Assembly: GCA_031296345.1 (NCBI GenBank)
Contig: JARLFW010000157.1
Location: 1 to 7,300 of the forward strand
Direction of reading: 5' to 3'
Source: Nitrosotalea sp.
GTDB lineage: Archaea > Thermoproteota > Nitrososphaeria > Nitrososphaerales > Nitrosopumilaceae
Length of the DNA stretch: 7,300 nucleotides
The notes beneath the pieces were generated by a model. The model was not told where the DNA came from. It ran no database searches and was given only the letters and a program-made list of their open reading frames with translations. Shown here piece after piece: positions 1 through 5,011 of this stretch (position 1 is its first letter; the number at the start of each line of letters is the position of its first letter). Made by a program: the position numbers and the translations under genes.

Positions 1-165
1 AAATTGTAGTACCCAAGAACCAGGTAAGAGCCAAAATATAACAAATACTAACCACAATGCCAATAATGCAAACTATTTTTGCATTGAGTTTGAACAATCT
101 ATCTTTTCTCTCAGATACCAAACTCCATCATGATAAGATCTATTTTCAACAATAGATAGGAACAT
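1..165 (-). pseudogene. membrane-protein fragment, frameshifted and cut by window edge
   Basis: Two reading frames on the minus strand join into one plausible protein. The first starts at an ATG at 165 (MFLSIVENRSYHDG...) and reads to about WYLREK at 103. The second picks up at 106 with KDRLFKLNAKIV and runs off the left edge. The frames overlap by one base inside a GAAAAG run, so loss of one A would explain the break. In the second frame a strongly hydrophobic stretch (VCIIGIVVSICYILALTWFL, about 69-10) is a clear membrane segment preceded by basic residues. Left alone, the first frame ends at a TAG after SNSMQK. The family is not recognised. It could instead be two unrelated short ORFs, or an intact gene with a sequencing error. 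A 7-bp hairpin at 138-157 lies within it and looks incidental. Confidence 0.45.
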
Positions 166-172
166 AGATGTA

Positions 173-335
173 TTAAGAAAGAACAGATCTGTTATTCCTT
201 TGAGATGCAATCTTAATCAAATTTTCAATCTTATTTTGTCCCAGCTCTAGTTTAATCCCTGCTTGTTCCGCAGGAGTCTCTTACCAATAGCATTATGATT
301 TCTGATAAAGTTGTAATGAATTTTTAAATTTACTT
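173..335 (-). mobile_element. C-terminal remnant of a DDE-type transposase
   Basis: On the minus strand one frame reads KIHYNFIRNHNAIGK (about 324-280). After a one-base backward shift the next frame reads ETPAEQAGIKLE...NLIKIAS and stops at TAA (175-173). The combined pattern, YNFIR.H...GK(T)PAE.AGI followed by an Asn-Lys and a closing LI..AS, is typical of the C-terminus of archaeal IS6/IS240-like DDE transposases, just after the catalytic glutamate region. Only about 50 residues remain. The catalytic DDE core, terminal inverted repeats and target duplication are not visible, so this is a dead relic. It abuts the 3' end of the 122-codon ORF at 330. Recognition of the C-terminal pattern is fairly firm; the exact IS family is inferred. 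Confidence 0.6.
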
Positions 336-698
336 GGAAATGATCTGACCTTTCAACCAAATTGCAATCTGCTTAGTTGCAGCATTGTGCGACATGTCAA
401 TTATTGGCAAAAGAACATTGTTAATGTTATTTTTCAGATATGGCTTGTACTGTGGCATCTCGGTATATTCTATTGCAGCAAAGTGGATCTTTCCCTCAAT
501 CTGGTCCTTGATAATTTCAGGTGTGGGTGGAAAACCTTGTGGCTCGCATAGTATTCCATCAGCCCATCGTGCAGGAGGTGCAGAATTGCCTAGAGGAACA
601 TTATTGGTCTTGATACTGAGAAAATCTTCGATGCTATTGACTTTAACAAGCTCGTGAATTATGATTTCATTTATTGGCTGGTGTCTAATTGTTACCAT
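330..698 (-). CDS. hypothetical protein, probably the 3' part of a broken gene
   Basis: A 122-codon ORF with protein-like composition and no recognised domain. It has a hydrophilic N-terminal part (EIIIHELVKVNSIEDFLSIK) and a proline-rich centre with one cysteine (APPARWADGILCEPQGFPPT, about residues 41-60). The C-terminal half ends in IAIWLKGQIISK. It has no signal peptide or membrane segment of its own. The frame is open upstream only to a TGA at 722-720. The ATG at 698 has no good TATA box or Shine-Dalgarno in front. Immediately upstream, other frames carry a linker and a membrane anchor that could be its missing N-terminus. I therefore read it as the soluble, probably extracytoplasmic, part of a small anchored protein. 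If expressed alone it would be a cytoplasmic protein of unknown role. Transposase debris follows directly. Confidence 0.45.
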   Translation of the reverse strand: MVTIRHQPINEIIIHELVKVNSIEDFLSIKTNNVPLGNSAPPARWADGILCEPQGFPPTPEIIKDQIEGKIHFAAIEYTEMPQYKPYLKNNINNVLLPIIDMSHNAATKQIAIWLKGQIISK

Positions 699-909
699 GT
701 TTGTAGAACAATAGTTGGATCATTTAATGGATCCGGTTTAGATCTATTTTTTAATATTTTTATCATGGATACAGTAGATTTTTCCATAAATTCTATTGGT
801 GTTAGTTATAATTTTAAGAGTTTGACTGTAGCACCAAAATAATAATTACAATTGTAAATGCTCCAAAAATGGAAGCAATTCCTACTATCATCTTGGTATT
901 TCGCTTCAT
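692..909 (-). pseudogene. 5' fragments of a membrane-anchored protein (anchor plus linker)
   Basis: Two minus-strand pieces lie in different frames. The first (909-814) is a 31-codon ORF starting at ATG 909: basic MKRNTK, then a membrane helix (IVGIASIFGAFTIVIIILVL), then QSNS and a TAA stop. The second (805-692) reads LTPIEFMEKSTVSMIKILKN, then a Pro/Asn/Asp-rich stretch ending IVLQTW and TAA. The 122-codon ORF follows in a third frame. Read in sequence they resemble one anchored protein of about 190 residues. The second junction fits loss of one base between 719 and 694. The first needs at least two changes, because stops at 816-814 and 808-806 block a simple shift. A TATA-like element lies about 29 nt before ATG 909, so the anchor piece may still be transcribed. 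An independent 31-residue membrane peptide is the alternative. Confidence 0.45.
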
Positions 910-933
910 GTGCTGTAAACCACCTAAACCCAC

Positions 934-942
934 TAATTTAAG
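934..942 (-). promoter_or_regulatory. TATA-like box for the minus-strand anchor ORF
   Basis: On the minus strand the element reads CTTAAATTA, centred about 29 nt before the ATG at 909. This is the spacing expected of a leaderless archaeal transcript. It sits back to back with the plus-strand TATA box at 964-971, making this a divergent promoter region (910-994). Based on motif and spacing only. Confidence 0.4.
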
Positions 943-963
943 ATATCATTTACATGATTAGAT

Positions 964-971
964 TTTAAATA
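964..971 (+). promoter_or_regulatory. TATA box of the HemQ-like operon
   Basis: TTTAAATA centred about 27 nt before the ATG at 995. Archaeal transcription normally starts 22-27 nt after the TATA centre, so the mRNA would begin at or next to the start codon. No Shine-Dalgarno is present upstream of 995, which agrees with a leaderless first gene. Confidence 0.55.
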
Positions 972-994
972 AGGTAGTACAAGATTAATTCATT

Positions 995-1666
995 ATGAGT
1001 GAGCAGCCCAGAACCTTTTTCAATTTCTCTTTCTTTAAAGTAGACCCAAAATGGCGTTGGATGGCTGATCTTGCAAAAGAGGAATCTGCAAAAGAAGTAG
1101 AAATTATTCTTAAAAATTCTCAGATAATGTATAGGACATATTCTACATTGGGGCTAAGAGATGATGCAGAATTTATGCTATGGTTTGCATCAGAGTCAAT
1201 TGAAAAAATTCAGGAAGTCATATCAAAATTATATCTCACAGTCTTTGGAAAATATATTGTTCCAACACATGTTTATTTGTCAAACACAAGACCGTCAATT
1301 TATGCAAATAATCCTCCGCCACGTGGTTGGCTTGGGGGTGAAGACCAAAAAAAATATGTCATTGTGTATCCTTTCATCAAAACGCGAGAGTGGTATCTTC
1401 TACCAGCTGAAAAACGAAAAGAGATGATGGCAGAACATATTCAAGTTGGACACAAATATCCCGAAGTGCAATTAAACACTACTTACTCATTTGGAATTCA
1501 TGATGAGGATTTCATGCTTGCTTTTGAAACTGATACGCTACACAAATTCCAAGACTTGATAATGGATCTACGAGAGACTCGCGTCAGTGGATACGTTGCA
1601 GTGGATACGCCCATGCTCGTTTGTGTCAAAAAAGACATTGTTCCTCTGATTAGGAGTCTTGGATGA
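995..1666 (+). CDS. chlorite dismutase/HemQ-family heme-associated protein
   Basis: A 223-residue protein of the chlorite dismutase superfamily, which includes coproheme decarboxylase (HemQ/ChdC). The diagnostic block is VIVYPFIKTREWYLLPAEKR, then MMAEHIQVGHKYPEV, TTYSFGIHDEDFMLAFE, LRETRVSGY and DTPML. Aligned by eye to Listeria ChdC, Tyr125 (VYP) matches the catalytic Tyr147 and His148 (AEH) the proximal heme ligand His174. The distal position (Gln187 in ChdC, Arg in true chlorite dismutases) falls on Leu160, so chlorite dismutation is unlikely. Length fits a single-chain cytoplasmic family member; no signal peptide is seen. The start is the ATG placed correctly behind the TATA box. It is first in a three-gene operon facing siroheme/heme genes, suggesting decarboxylation of iron-coproporphyrin III to heme, or another heme-linked role. 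The family call is firm; the reaction is inferred. Confidence 0.85.
   Translation: MSEQPRTFFNFSFFKVDPKWRWMADLAKEESAKEVEIILKNSQIMYRTYSTLGLRDDAEFMLWFASESIEKIQEVISKLYLTVFGKYIVPTHVYLSNTRPSIYANNPPPRGWLGGEDQKKYVIVYPFIKTREWYLLPAEKRKEMMAEHIQVGHKYPEVQLNTTYSFGIHDEDFMLAFETDTLHKFQDLIMDLRETRVSGYVAVDTPMLVCVKKDIVPLIRSLG
1652..1656 (+). promoter_or_regulatory. Shine-Dalgarno for the DUF1802 gene
   Basis: AGGAG lies inside the end of the HemQ-like gene, 6 nt before ATG 1663 and 9 nt before a second in-frame ATG at 1666. Either spacing works, so the start is uncertain by one codon. Confidence 0.55.
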
Positions 1667-2211
1667 TGAAGGGACTAAAAGAATGGGCTACTGTTGTAAC
1701 TGCACTTGAAAACGGAGATCAAACCGTTCTTTTACGAAAAGGTGGAATACTTGAAACTGCATCTGGTTTTAAAATTGAAGATAAAAAATTTGCACTCTTT
1801 CCAACATATGAACACCAAGACAACGCTTCACTAAAATCACAATTTTATAGATATCTTGCAGATGTAAGGGAACAAAAACCAAAAGAGGGATTTAACAGAA
1901 TAACGTCATATGCCGAAGTACTTGCAGAGCATGATGTTTCTTTGATGCAAAAAATTGAGGAGTTGTCACAATTTCATATCTGGAGTGATTCGTATATAGT
2001 AGAAAGAATGAACTGGATGCCTCAGAAACCCATGATTGCCATTTTCTTAAAGGTATACAAGATTCCTCCAATTGAGATTCCTATTCTTCCAGAATATCAC
2101 GGATGCAAATCTTGGATAGAATTAAATGTCAATATTGATGCTGGAAAAGCTGTTTTAAATGAAGCAGATCTTCAACAAAAAATATCCGAGTTTAGGAGGA
2201 TTATGAATTGA
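1663..2211 (+). CDS. DUF1802 family protein
   Basis: A 182-residue protein matching the DUF1802 pattern: LKEW near the N-terminus (5-8), LLRKGGI (23-29), FALFPTYEHQ (43-52), and a C-terminal half with FHIWSDSYIVERMNWMPQKP (104-123) leading into a hydrophobic strand and a final helix. The biochemical function of DUF1802 is not established; the conserved Arg-Lys-Gly-Gly and Pro-Thr-Tyr-Glu-His-Gln motifs look like an active or binding site but this is inference. No membrane segment or signal peptide. It overlaps the HemQ-like gene by ATGA and the aldo/keto reductase by TTGA, so the three are translationally coupled. That context suggests a task connected with heme or oxidative chemistry, but nothing in the sequence shows it directly. 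Confidence 0.8.
   Translation: MMKGLKEWATVVTALENGDQTVLLRKGGILETASGFKIEDKKFALFPTYEHQDNASLKSQFYRYLADVREQKPKEGFNRITSYAEVLAEHDVSLMQKIEELSQFHIWSDSYIVERMNWMPQKPMIAIFLKVYKIPPIEIPILPEYHGCKSWIELNVNIDAGKAVLNEADLQQKISEFRRIMN
2194..2199 (+). promoter_or_regulatory. strong Shine-Dalgarno deciding a TTG start
   Basis: AGGAGG, a near-perfect match to the anti-Shine-Dalgarno, lies 8 nt before TTG 2208. It supports TTG rather than a downstream codon as the start of the aldo/keto reductase, whose family N-terminus (KYRKLGKSGIEVS) begins exactly there. Confidence 0.65.
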
Positions 2212-3206
2212 AATATAGAAAACTAGGTAAAAGTGGAATTGAAGTATCTGAAATAGGATTTGGAGCCTGGACTCTTGGTCTTGATTGGTGGGGCAAAAAA
2301 ATAGAAGACGATGAGGCCAAAAAAATGCTGAAACGGGCGTTTGATCTAGGCATTAATTATTTTGAAACTGGAGACATCTATGGGAGAGGAAAAAGTGAGA
2401 AGCTAATAGGCGAAGTATTTTCTGGAATGCGAAATGAAATAGTATTATCCACAAAATATGGTTATGATATTTACTCTACTGAACAGATAGGTCACAAGGA
2501 ACTCCCACAAAAATTTACGACTGAATTTACAGATTTTGCTCTTAAGAAAAGTCTTGAAAGATTACAGACTGATCATGTTGACGTATATGGTTTACATAAT
2601 CCAAAAATCCACACTATCAAAGACAAACAAATCTTTGAGTTTTTGGACAAAAAGATCAAGGATGGTGTAATCAAAAGTTACCAGATTGCATTGGGTCCTG
2701 CTATTGGATGGACACAAGAAGGCCTAGAATCTATGAAGATGACTAATGCTACTGCGGTACAGACTGTCTATAACATACTTGAACAAAATCCTGGAAACAT
2801 ACTGATTACAGAAGCAGAAAAACACAATGTGGGAATTCTAGTACGAGTACCTGATGCATCTGGAATATTGACAGGAAAAGTAAATGCAGATACAAAAATT
2901 AGTGAAAAAGACCATCGTTCAGTACGAACTGGAGACTGGGTAAAAGAAGCACTAAAAAAAGTAGATCAACTGACACCAATCGCAAAAAGAAACGGATGGA
3001 ACATAACCGAACTTGCAATTAAATTCATTCTCTCTCAAAAACCTGTCTCGTCAGTACTTCCTACTGTGGTAAGTGAGGAAGAAATTGAGATGTTTTCTGC
3101 CATGTCTGATGGAAAATATCTTAGTAATGATGACAAAAATGAGGTGATTGGACTCTTTAACCAATGGCCTTCATACGAGTTGAAAGCATCAGCTCAAACT
3201 GCTTAG
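2208..3206 (+). CDS. aldo/keto reductase
   Basis: A 332-residue NAD(P)H-dependent oxidoreductase of the aldo/keto reductase (TIM barrel) superfamily, bacterial/archaeal type. Visible motifs are MKYRKLGKSGIEVSEIGFGA at the N-terminus, INYFETGDIYGRGKSE (49-64), STKYG (81-85), LERLQTDHVDVYGLHNP (116-132) and a C-terminal AIKFILSQKPVSSVLPTVVS (270-289) matching the cofactor-binding end of the fold. The catalytic tetrad is Asp-Tyr-Lys-His in the family. Here Tyr58, Lys83 and His130 are present, but the Asp position carries Glu53. The substrate cannot be read from sequence. Start is TTG, coupled to the DUF1802 stop. Its TAG stop overlaps the stop of the convergent ahb gene. Soluble cytoplasmic enzyme. 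The family call is firm, the physiological role unknown; operon partners hint at a heme-related or redox-detoxifying task. Confidence 0.9.
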   Translation: MKYRKLGKSGIEVSEIGFGAWTLGLDWWGKKIEDDEAKKMLKRAFDLGINYFETGDIYGRGKSEKLIGEVFSGMRNEIVLSTKYGYDIYSTEQIGHKELPQKFTTEFTDFALKKSLERLQTDHVDVYGLHNPKIHTIKDKQIFEFLDKKIKDGVIKSYQIALGPAIGWTQEGLESMKMTNATAVQTVYNILEQNPGNILITEAEKHNVGILVRVPDASGILTGKVNADTKISEKDHRSVRTGDWVKEALKKVDQLTPIAKRNGWNITELAIKFILSQKPVSSVLPTVVSEEEIEMFSAMSDGKYLSNDDKNEVIGLFNQWPSYELKASAQTA

Positions 3207-3502
3207 GATACTGTAATTGGATCTTCTACATTGAATTCATGTTCAACAAAGTATTCTACTCTTGTTTTCTTGAATTCTCTTGAACTAAAAAGAATCTTGT
3301 AATCGTTAACATCTACCTGTTTCTGGATTTGTTTTGCCATCTCTTCTGCATCTGCAACTGATTTGCAATGTACCATGGAAAATACACTGTATGGCCAGTC
3401 TGGGTATGTTGGTCTTTGATAACAATGACTTATCTGCGGAAAGGCACCTAGTTTCTCACCGACTTCTTCAATTCTTTCCTCTGGAACTTTCCATACTATC
3501 AT
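3203..3502 (-). CDS. ahbB: siroheme decarboxylase AhbB domain, separated from its N-terminus by an in-frame UGA
   Basis: A 99-codon ORF holding the C-terminal alpha/beta (RAM-like) domain of an Lrp/AsnC-like siroheme decarboxylase, AhbB half. Visible signature: ISHCYQRPTYPDWPYSVFSM followed by VH, the histidine-rich block typical of AhbB and its NirDLGH relatives. It is in the same frame as the upstream ORF (4219-3554). The 17 codons between 3553 and 3503 also encode family sequence (RFAAILRHREVGFTANG), so only one UGA splits the gene. ATG 3502 is just the first conventional start after the UGA; a G-rich stretch upstream is too far away to be a convincing ribosome site. In an uninterrupted gene this domain would pair with AhbA to remove two acetate carboxyls from siroheme. 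Alone it would lack its DNA-binding-like winged helix. It overlaps the aldo/keto reductase stop by 3 nt. Confidence 0.75.
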   Translation of the reverse strand: MIVWKVPEERIEEVGEKLGAFPQISHCYQRPTYPDWPYSVFSMVHCKSVADAEEMAKQIQKQVDVNDYKILFSSREFKKTRVEYFVEHEFNVEDPITVS

Positions 3503-3553
3503 ACCGTTTGCAGTAAAACCTACTTCCCTATGTCGTAAAATGGCTGCAAATCT

Positions 3554-3556
3554 TCA
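3554..3556 (-). other. in-frame UGA inside the ahbA-ahbB fusion
   Basis: The minus strand reads GTT ATG TGA AGA TTT. The residues either side (EEIGVM, then RFAAILRHR) continue the AhbB winged helix in the same frame without a gap. The family commonly has Arg or a similar residue here; CGA to TGA is a single transition. No competing start with a well-placed Shine-Dalgarno follows. A real nonsense mutation, a sequence error or readthrough cannot be told apart from this sequence alone. Confidence 0.75.
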
Positions 3557-4219
3557 CATAACTCCTATCTCTTCATATTGTTTTACCTTTTCAAGAAGTT
3601 GCTCTTCAGTTATCCCAAGTTTTTGAGCAGATTTTAAAAATGGTCTTTCAACTATCTCTAGATCTTTTTGTAATTCGCGTATGTAGTTCTTTTCTTCTTC
3701 AGTTGCAATAAATTTTGTTTCTGTAATCTTTTTCTTCTCTTCAGATGGTTTGACATCTGATTTCTTTTCGTCAACCATCTCAAGCTTTACTCCAATCTTA
3801 AACAGCTTTATTGTAGGAAGCAATCTTGTTTTTTTAATTCCAGGTAGCTTGGAGAATTTGTCTATCTCGGTTTTTAGATCAGATCCTGGAGGAACTGCTA
3901 GAGTAAACCAAAGATTGTATTCATGATTTCTCTCATAATTGTGAGATACACCAGGATGTCTGTTTACTTGATTTGCAATATAATCTAATTTTTCTGGCTC
4001 GATTGCCATTGCAACCAATGCACTCTTGTATCCTAATTTTCTTGTATCAAAAATTGCGCTAATCTGTCTGATTATTCCTGCCTTCTTGAGGGCAGAAAGT
4101 CTTTGCATCATATCTTGGTCTGACAATCCAAACTTCTTTGCCATCTCAGAATATGGTTTTGAGATTAAAGGAAAAGTCCACTGGATCTCATTTAGAATCT
4201 CTTTGTCCAGATTATCCAT
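3554..4219 (-). CDS. ahbA: siroheme decarboxylase AhbA plus start of AhbB (fusion cut by UGA)
   Basis: 221 codons ending in UGA. Residues 1-60 form a winged helix of Lrp/AsnC type (LDKEILNEIQ, MAKKFGLSDQDMMQRLSALK, AGIIRQISAIFD). Residues 65-145 form the ligand/active-site domain, with PGVSHNYERNHEYNLWFTLA (89-108), the AhbA hallmark. A charged linker (about 147-168, Lys/Glu-rich) leads to a second winged helix (169-221) that belongs to AhbB and is cut at EEIGVM. AhbA/AhbB convert siroheme to 12,18-didecarboxysiroheme on the archaeal heme route, in the cytoplasm. The whole fused gene (4219-3203) would encode about 338 residues, sensible for two such domains. ATG 4219 is supported by a TATA-like box about 29 nt upstream. 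The gene is divergent from sirC across a palindrome. An Lrp-like transcription regulator is the alternative, less likely given the His-rich motifs and neighbours. Confidence 0.85.
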   Translation of the reverse strand: MDNLDKEILNEIQWTFPLISKPYSEMAKKFGLSDQDMMQRLSALKKAGIIRQISAIFDTRKLGYKSALVAMAIEPEKLDYIANQVNRHPGVSHNYERNHEYNLWFTLAVPPGSDLKTEIDKFSKLPGIKKTRLLPTIKLFKIGVKLEMVDEKKSDVKPSEEKKKITETKFIATEEEKNYIRELQKDLEIVERPFLKSAQKLGITEEQLLEKVKQYEEIGVM

Positions 4220-4243
4220 AACAAATGCAAAAGCTGGTCTTAC

Positions 4244-4252
4244 AATTAAAAA
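4244..4252 (-). promoter_or_regulatory. TATA-like box of ahb
   Basis: On the minus strand TTTTTAATT is centred about 29 nt before ATG 4219, the spacing of a leaderless archaeal promoter. No Shine-Dalgarno precedes the ATG. Confidence 0.45.
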
Positions 4253-4259
4253 CGTTACC

Positions 4260-4278
4260 TAGATTCTCGTAGAATCTA
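4260..4278. promoter_or_regulatory. perfect inverted repeat between divergent ahb and sirC promoters
   Basis: TAGATTCT-CGT-AGAATCTA: 8-bp perfect arms with a 3-nt spacer. It lies 8 nt beyond the ahb TATA box, and its right arm overlaps the first bases of the sirC TATA box and covers its BRE position. A dimeric regulator bound here could control both tetrapyrrole transcripts. The repeat is seen directly; the operator role is inferred. Confidence 0.5.
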
Positions 4279-4285
4279 TAAATAT
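4277..4285 (+). promoter_or_regulatory. TATA box of sirC-hemA-hemB
   Basis: TATAAATAT centred 27 nt before TTG 4308, a near-consensus archaeal TATA box. Spacing predicts a leaderless or nearly leaderless mRNA starting at the TTG, which supports that start. Confidence 0.65.
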
Positions 4286-4307
4286 CATCCAAAGTCAGCG
4301 TGATTGA

Positions 4308-4961
4308 TTGATAGTTGATCTGAATCTTAGGGGAGATTTGGTAATTATAGTGGGTGGAGGAAATGAAGGCCTAAAAAAAGTAAATACACTTTTGACACAA
4401 GATTGCAAGATTCTTCTAATTAGTGATTCTACTAACAGGCAAATTCAAAACTATGTCAAGCAAAAGAAAATATCTTTTAAACAGATGAAACTTGCTAATG
4501 CAAACTTCCTAAAAGCATACAAACCGTTTATGGTGTTAGCTACTACAAACAATAAAGAATTAAATCGTAAAATTGTAGAGCAAGCAAAGGCTATGCATTG
4601 TTATGCGTATGCTTCTGATGATCCAGAAGTAAGTGATTTTGCATTTGGTTCTGTAATTAACATTGCTGATACTGTGCAGATAGCAGTATCAACAGGAGGT
4701 CGAAGTCCTGCCATGGCAAGAAAATTAAAAATACAGGCAGAGCAAGTCTTTAAAAAATTAATAAAAAAAGAGGACATTTACCATATACAACTGCAGGATT
4801 TTGCCAGAAAAGCCGCCAAAGCCAAGATCGCAACCTTTCCTGAAAGAAGGAAGTTTCTCTATGGTGTTATGAATGACAATCATGTTAAACAATTAATACA
4901 AGACGGAAATCTAAAAAAGGCACAGAAGCGGGTTATGGAAATGCTAGGTGATCTAATCTGA
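4308..4961 (+). CDS. sirC: precorrin-2 dehydrogenase / sirohydrochlorin ferrochelatase-like (SirC/Met8 family)
   Basis: A 217-residue protein of the CysG-N/Met8/SirC family. It has an N-terminal Rossmann fold with VIIVGGGNEGLKKV (12-25) for NAD and an ATTNNKELN strand-turn (78-86). YASDDPEVSDFAFGSVIN (101-118) has Asp104 at the position of the catalytic aspartate (Asp104 in Salmonella CysG). The hallmark STGGRSPAMARKLK (128-141) leads to a helical C-terminal region. It oxidises precorrin-2 to sirohydrochlorin with NAD; some relatives also insert iron to make siroheme, and which applies here cannot be read. The methyltransferase half of CysG is absent. The TTG start is the only conventional codon that fits the leaderless promoter and the family N-terminus (MIVDLNLRGD). 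First gene of the plus-strand tetrapyrrole operon and divergent from ahb, whose substrate siroheme it helps supply. Confidence 0.9.
   Translation: MIVDLNLRGDLVIIVGGGNEGLKKVNTLLTQDCKILLISDSTNRQIQNYVKQKKISFKQMKLANANFLKAYKPFMVLATTNNKELNRKIVEQAKAMHCYAYASDDPEVSDFAFGSVINIADTVQIAVSTGGRSPAMARKLKIQAEQVFKKLIKKEDIYHIQLQDFARKAAKAKIATFPERRKFLYGVMNDNHVKQLIQDGNLKKAQKRVMEMLGDLI
4946..4953 (+). promoter_or_regulatory. Shine-Dalgarno upstream of an unconventional hemA start
   Basis: AGGTGATC at the end of sirC is complementary to the usual 16S 3' tail (GATCACCT). It is 4 nt before an in-frame CTG (4958) that overlaps the sirC stop as CTGA, but 58 nt from the first ATG (5012). It points to hemA translation beginning near 4958-4970. 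It could also be chance coding sequence. Confidence 0.4.
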
Positions 4962-5011
4962 CAAGTGATGTAATTAACGCTAGAGTTACTTTTAGAAAAT
5001 CTCCTATTCAT

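Noticed and set aside
138..157. 7-bp hairpin (ATCTATT, 6-nt loop, AATAGAT) as a terminator or IS end
   Set aside because: It lies inside the membrane-protein fragment, is AT-rich, has no T-run after it and no partner copy elsewhere in the window. Likely chance.
654..842. 62-codon plus-strand frame and the 385-657 plus-strand frame
   Set aside because: Both run antisense to the minus-strand fragments, which have better protein character (a membrane anchor and a family-like linker). No ribosome site or TATA box supports the plus-strand frames.
995..1666. True chlorite dismutase activity
   Set aside because: The distal Arg position needed for chlorite chemistry aligns by eye with Leu160, and the context is heme synthesis, so only the superfamily name is justified.
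3554..3556. UGA as a selenocysteine or reassigned codon
   Set aside because: No selenocysteine-insertion hairpin context is evident, Thaumarchaeota are not known for selenocysteine use, and the position in the winged helix is not catalytic. All other CDS here use UGA or other stops normally (for example hemB and sirC end in TGA).
3554..4219. Ordinary Lrp/AsnC transcription regulator
   Set aside because: The tandem two-domain layout, the HNYERNHEYNLWFT and SHCYQRPTYPDWPY motifs and the sirC/hem neighbours fit siroheme decarboxylase better.
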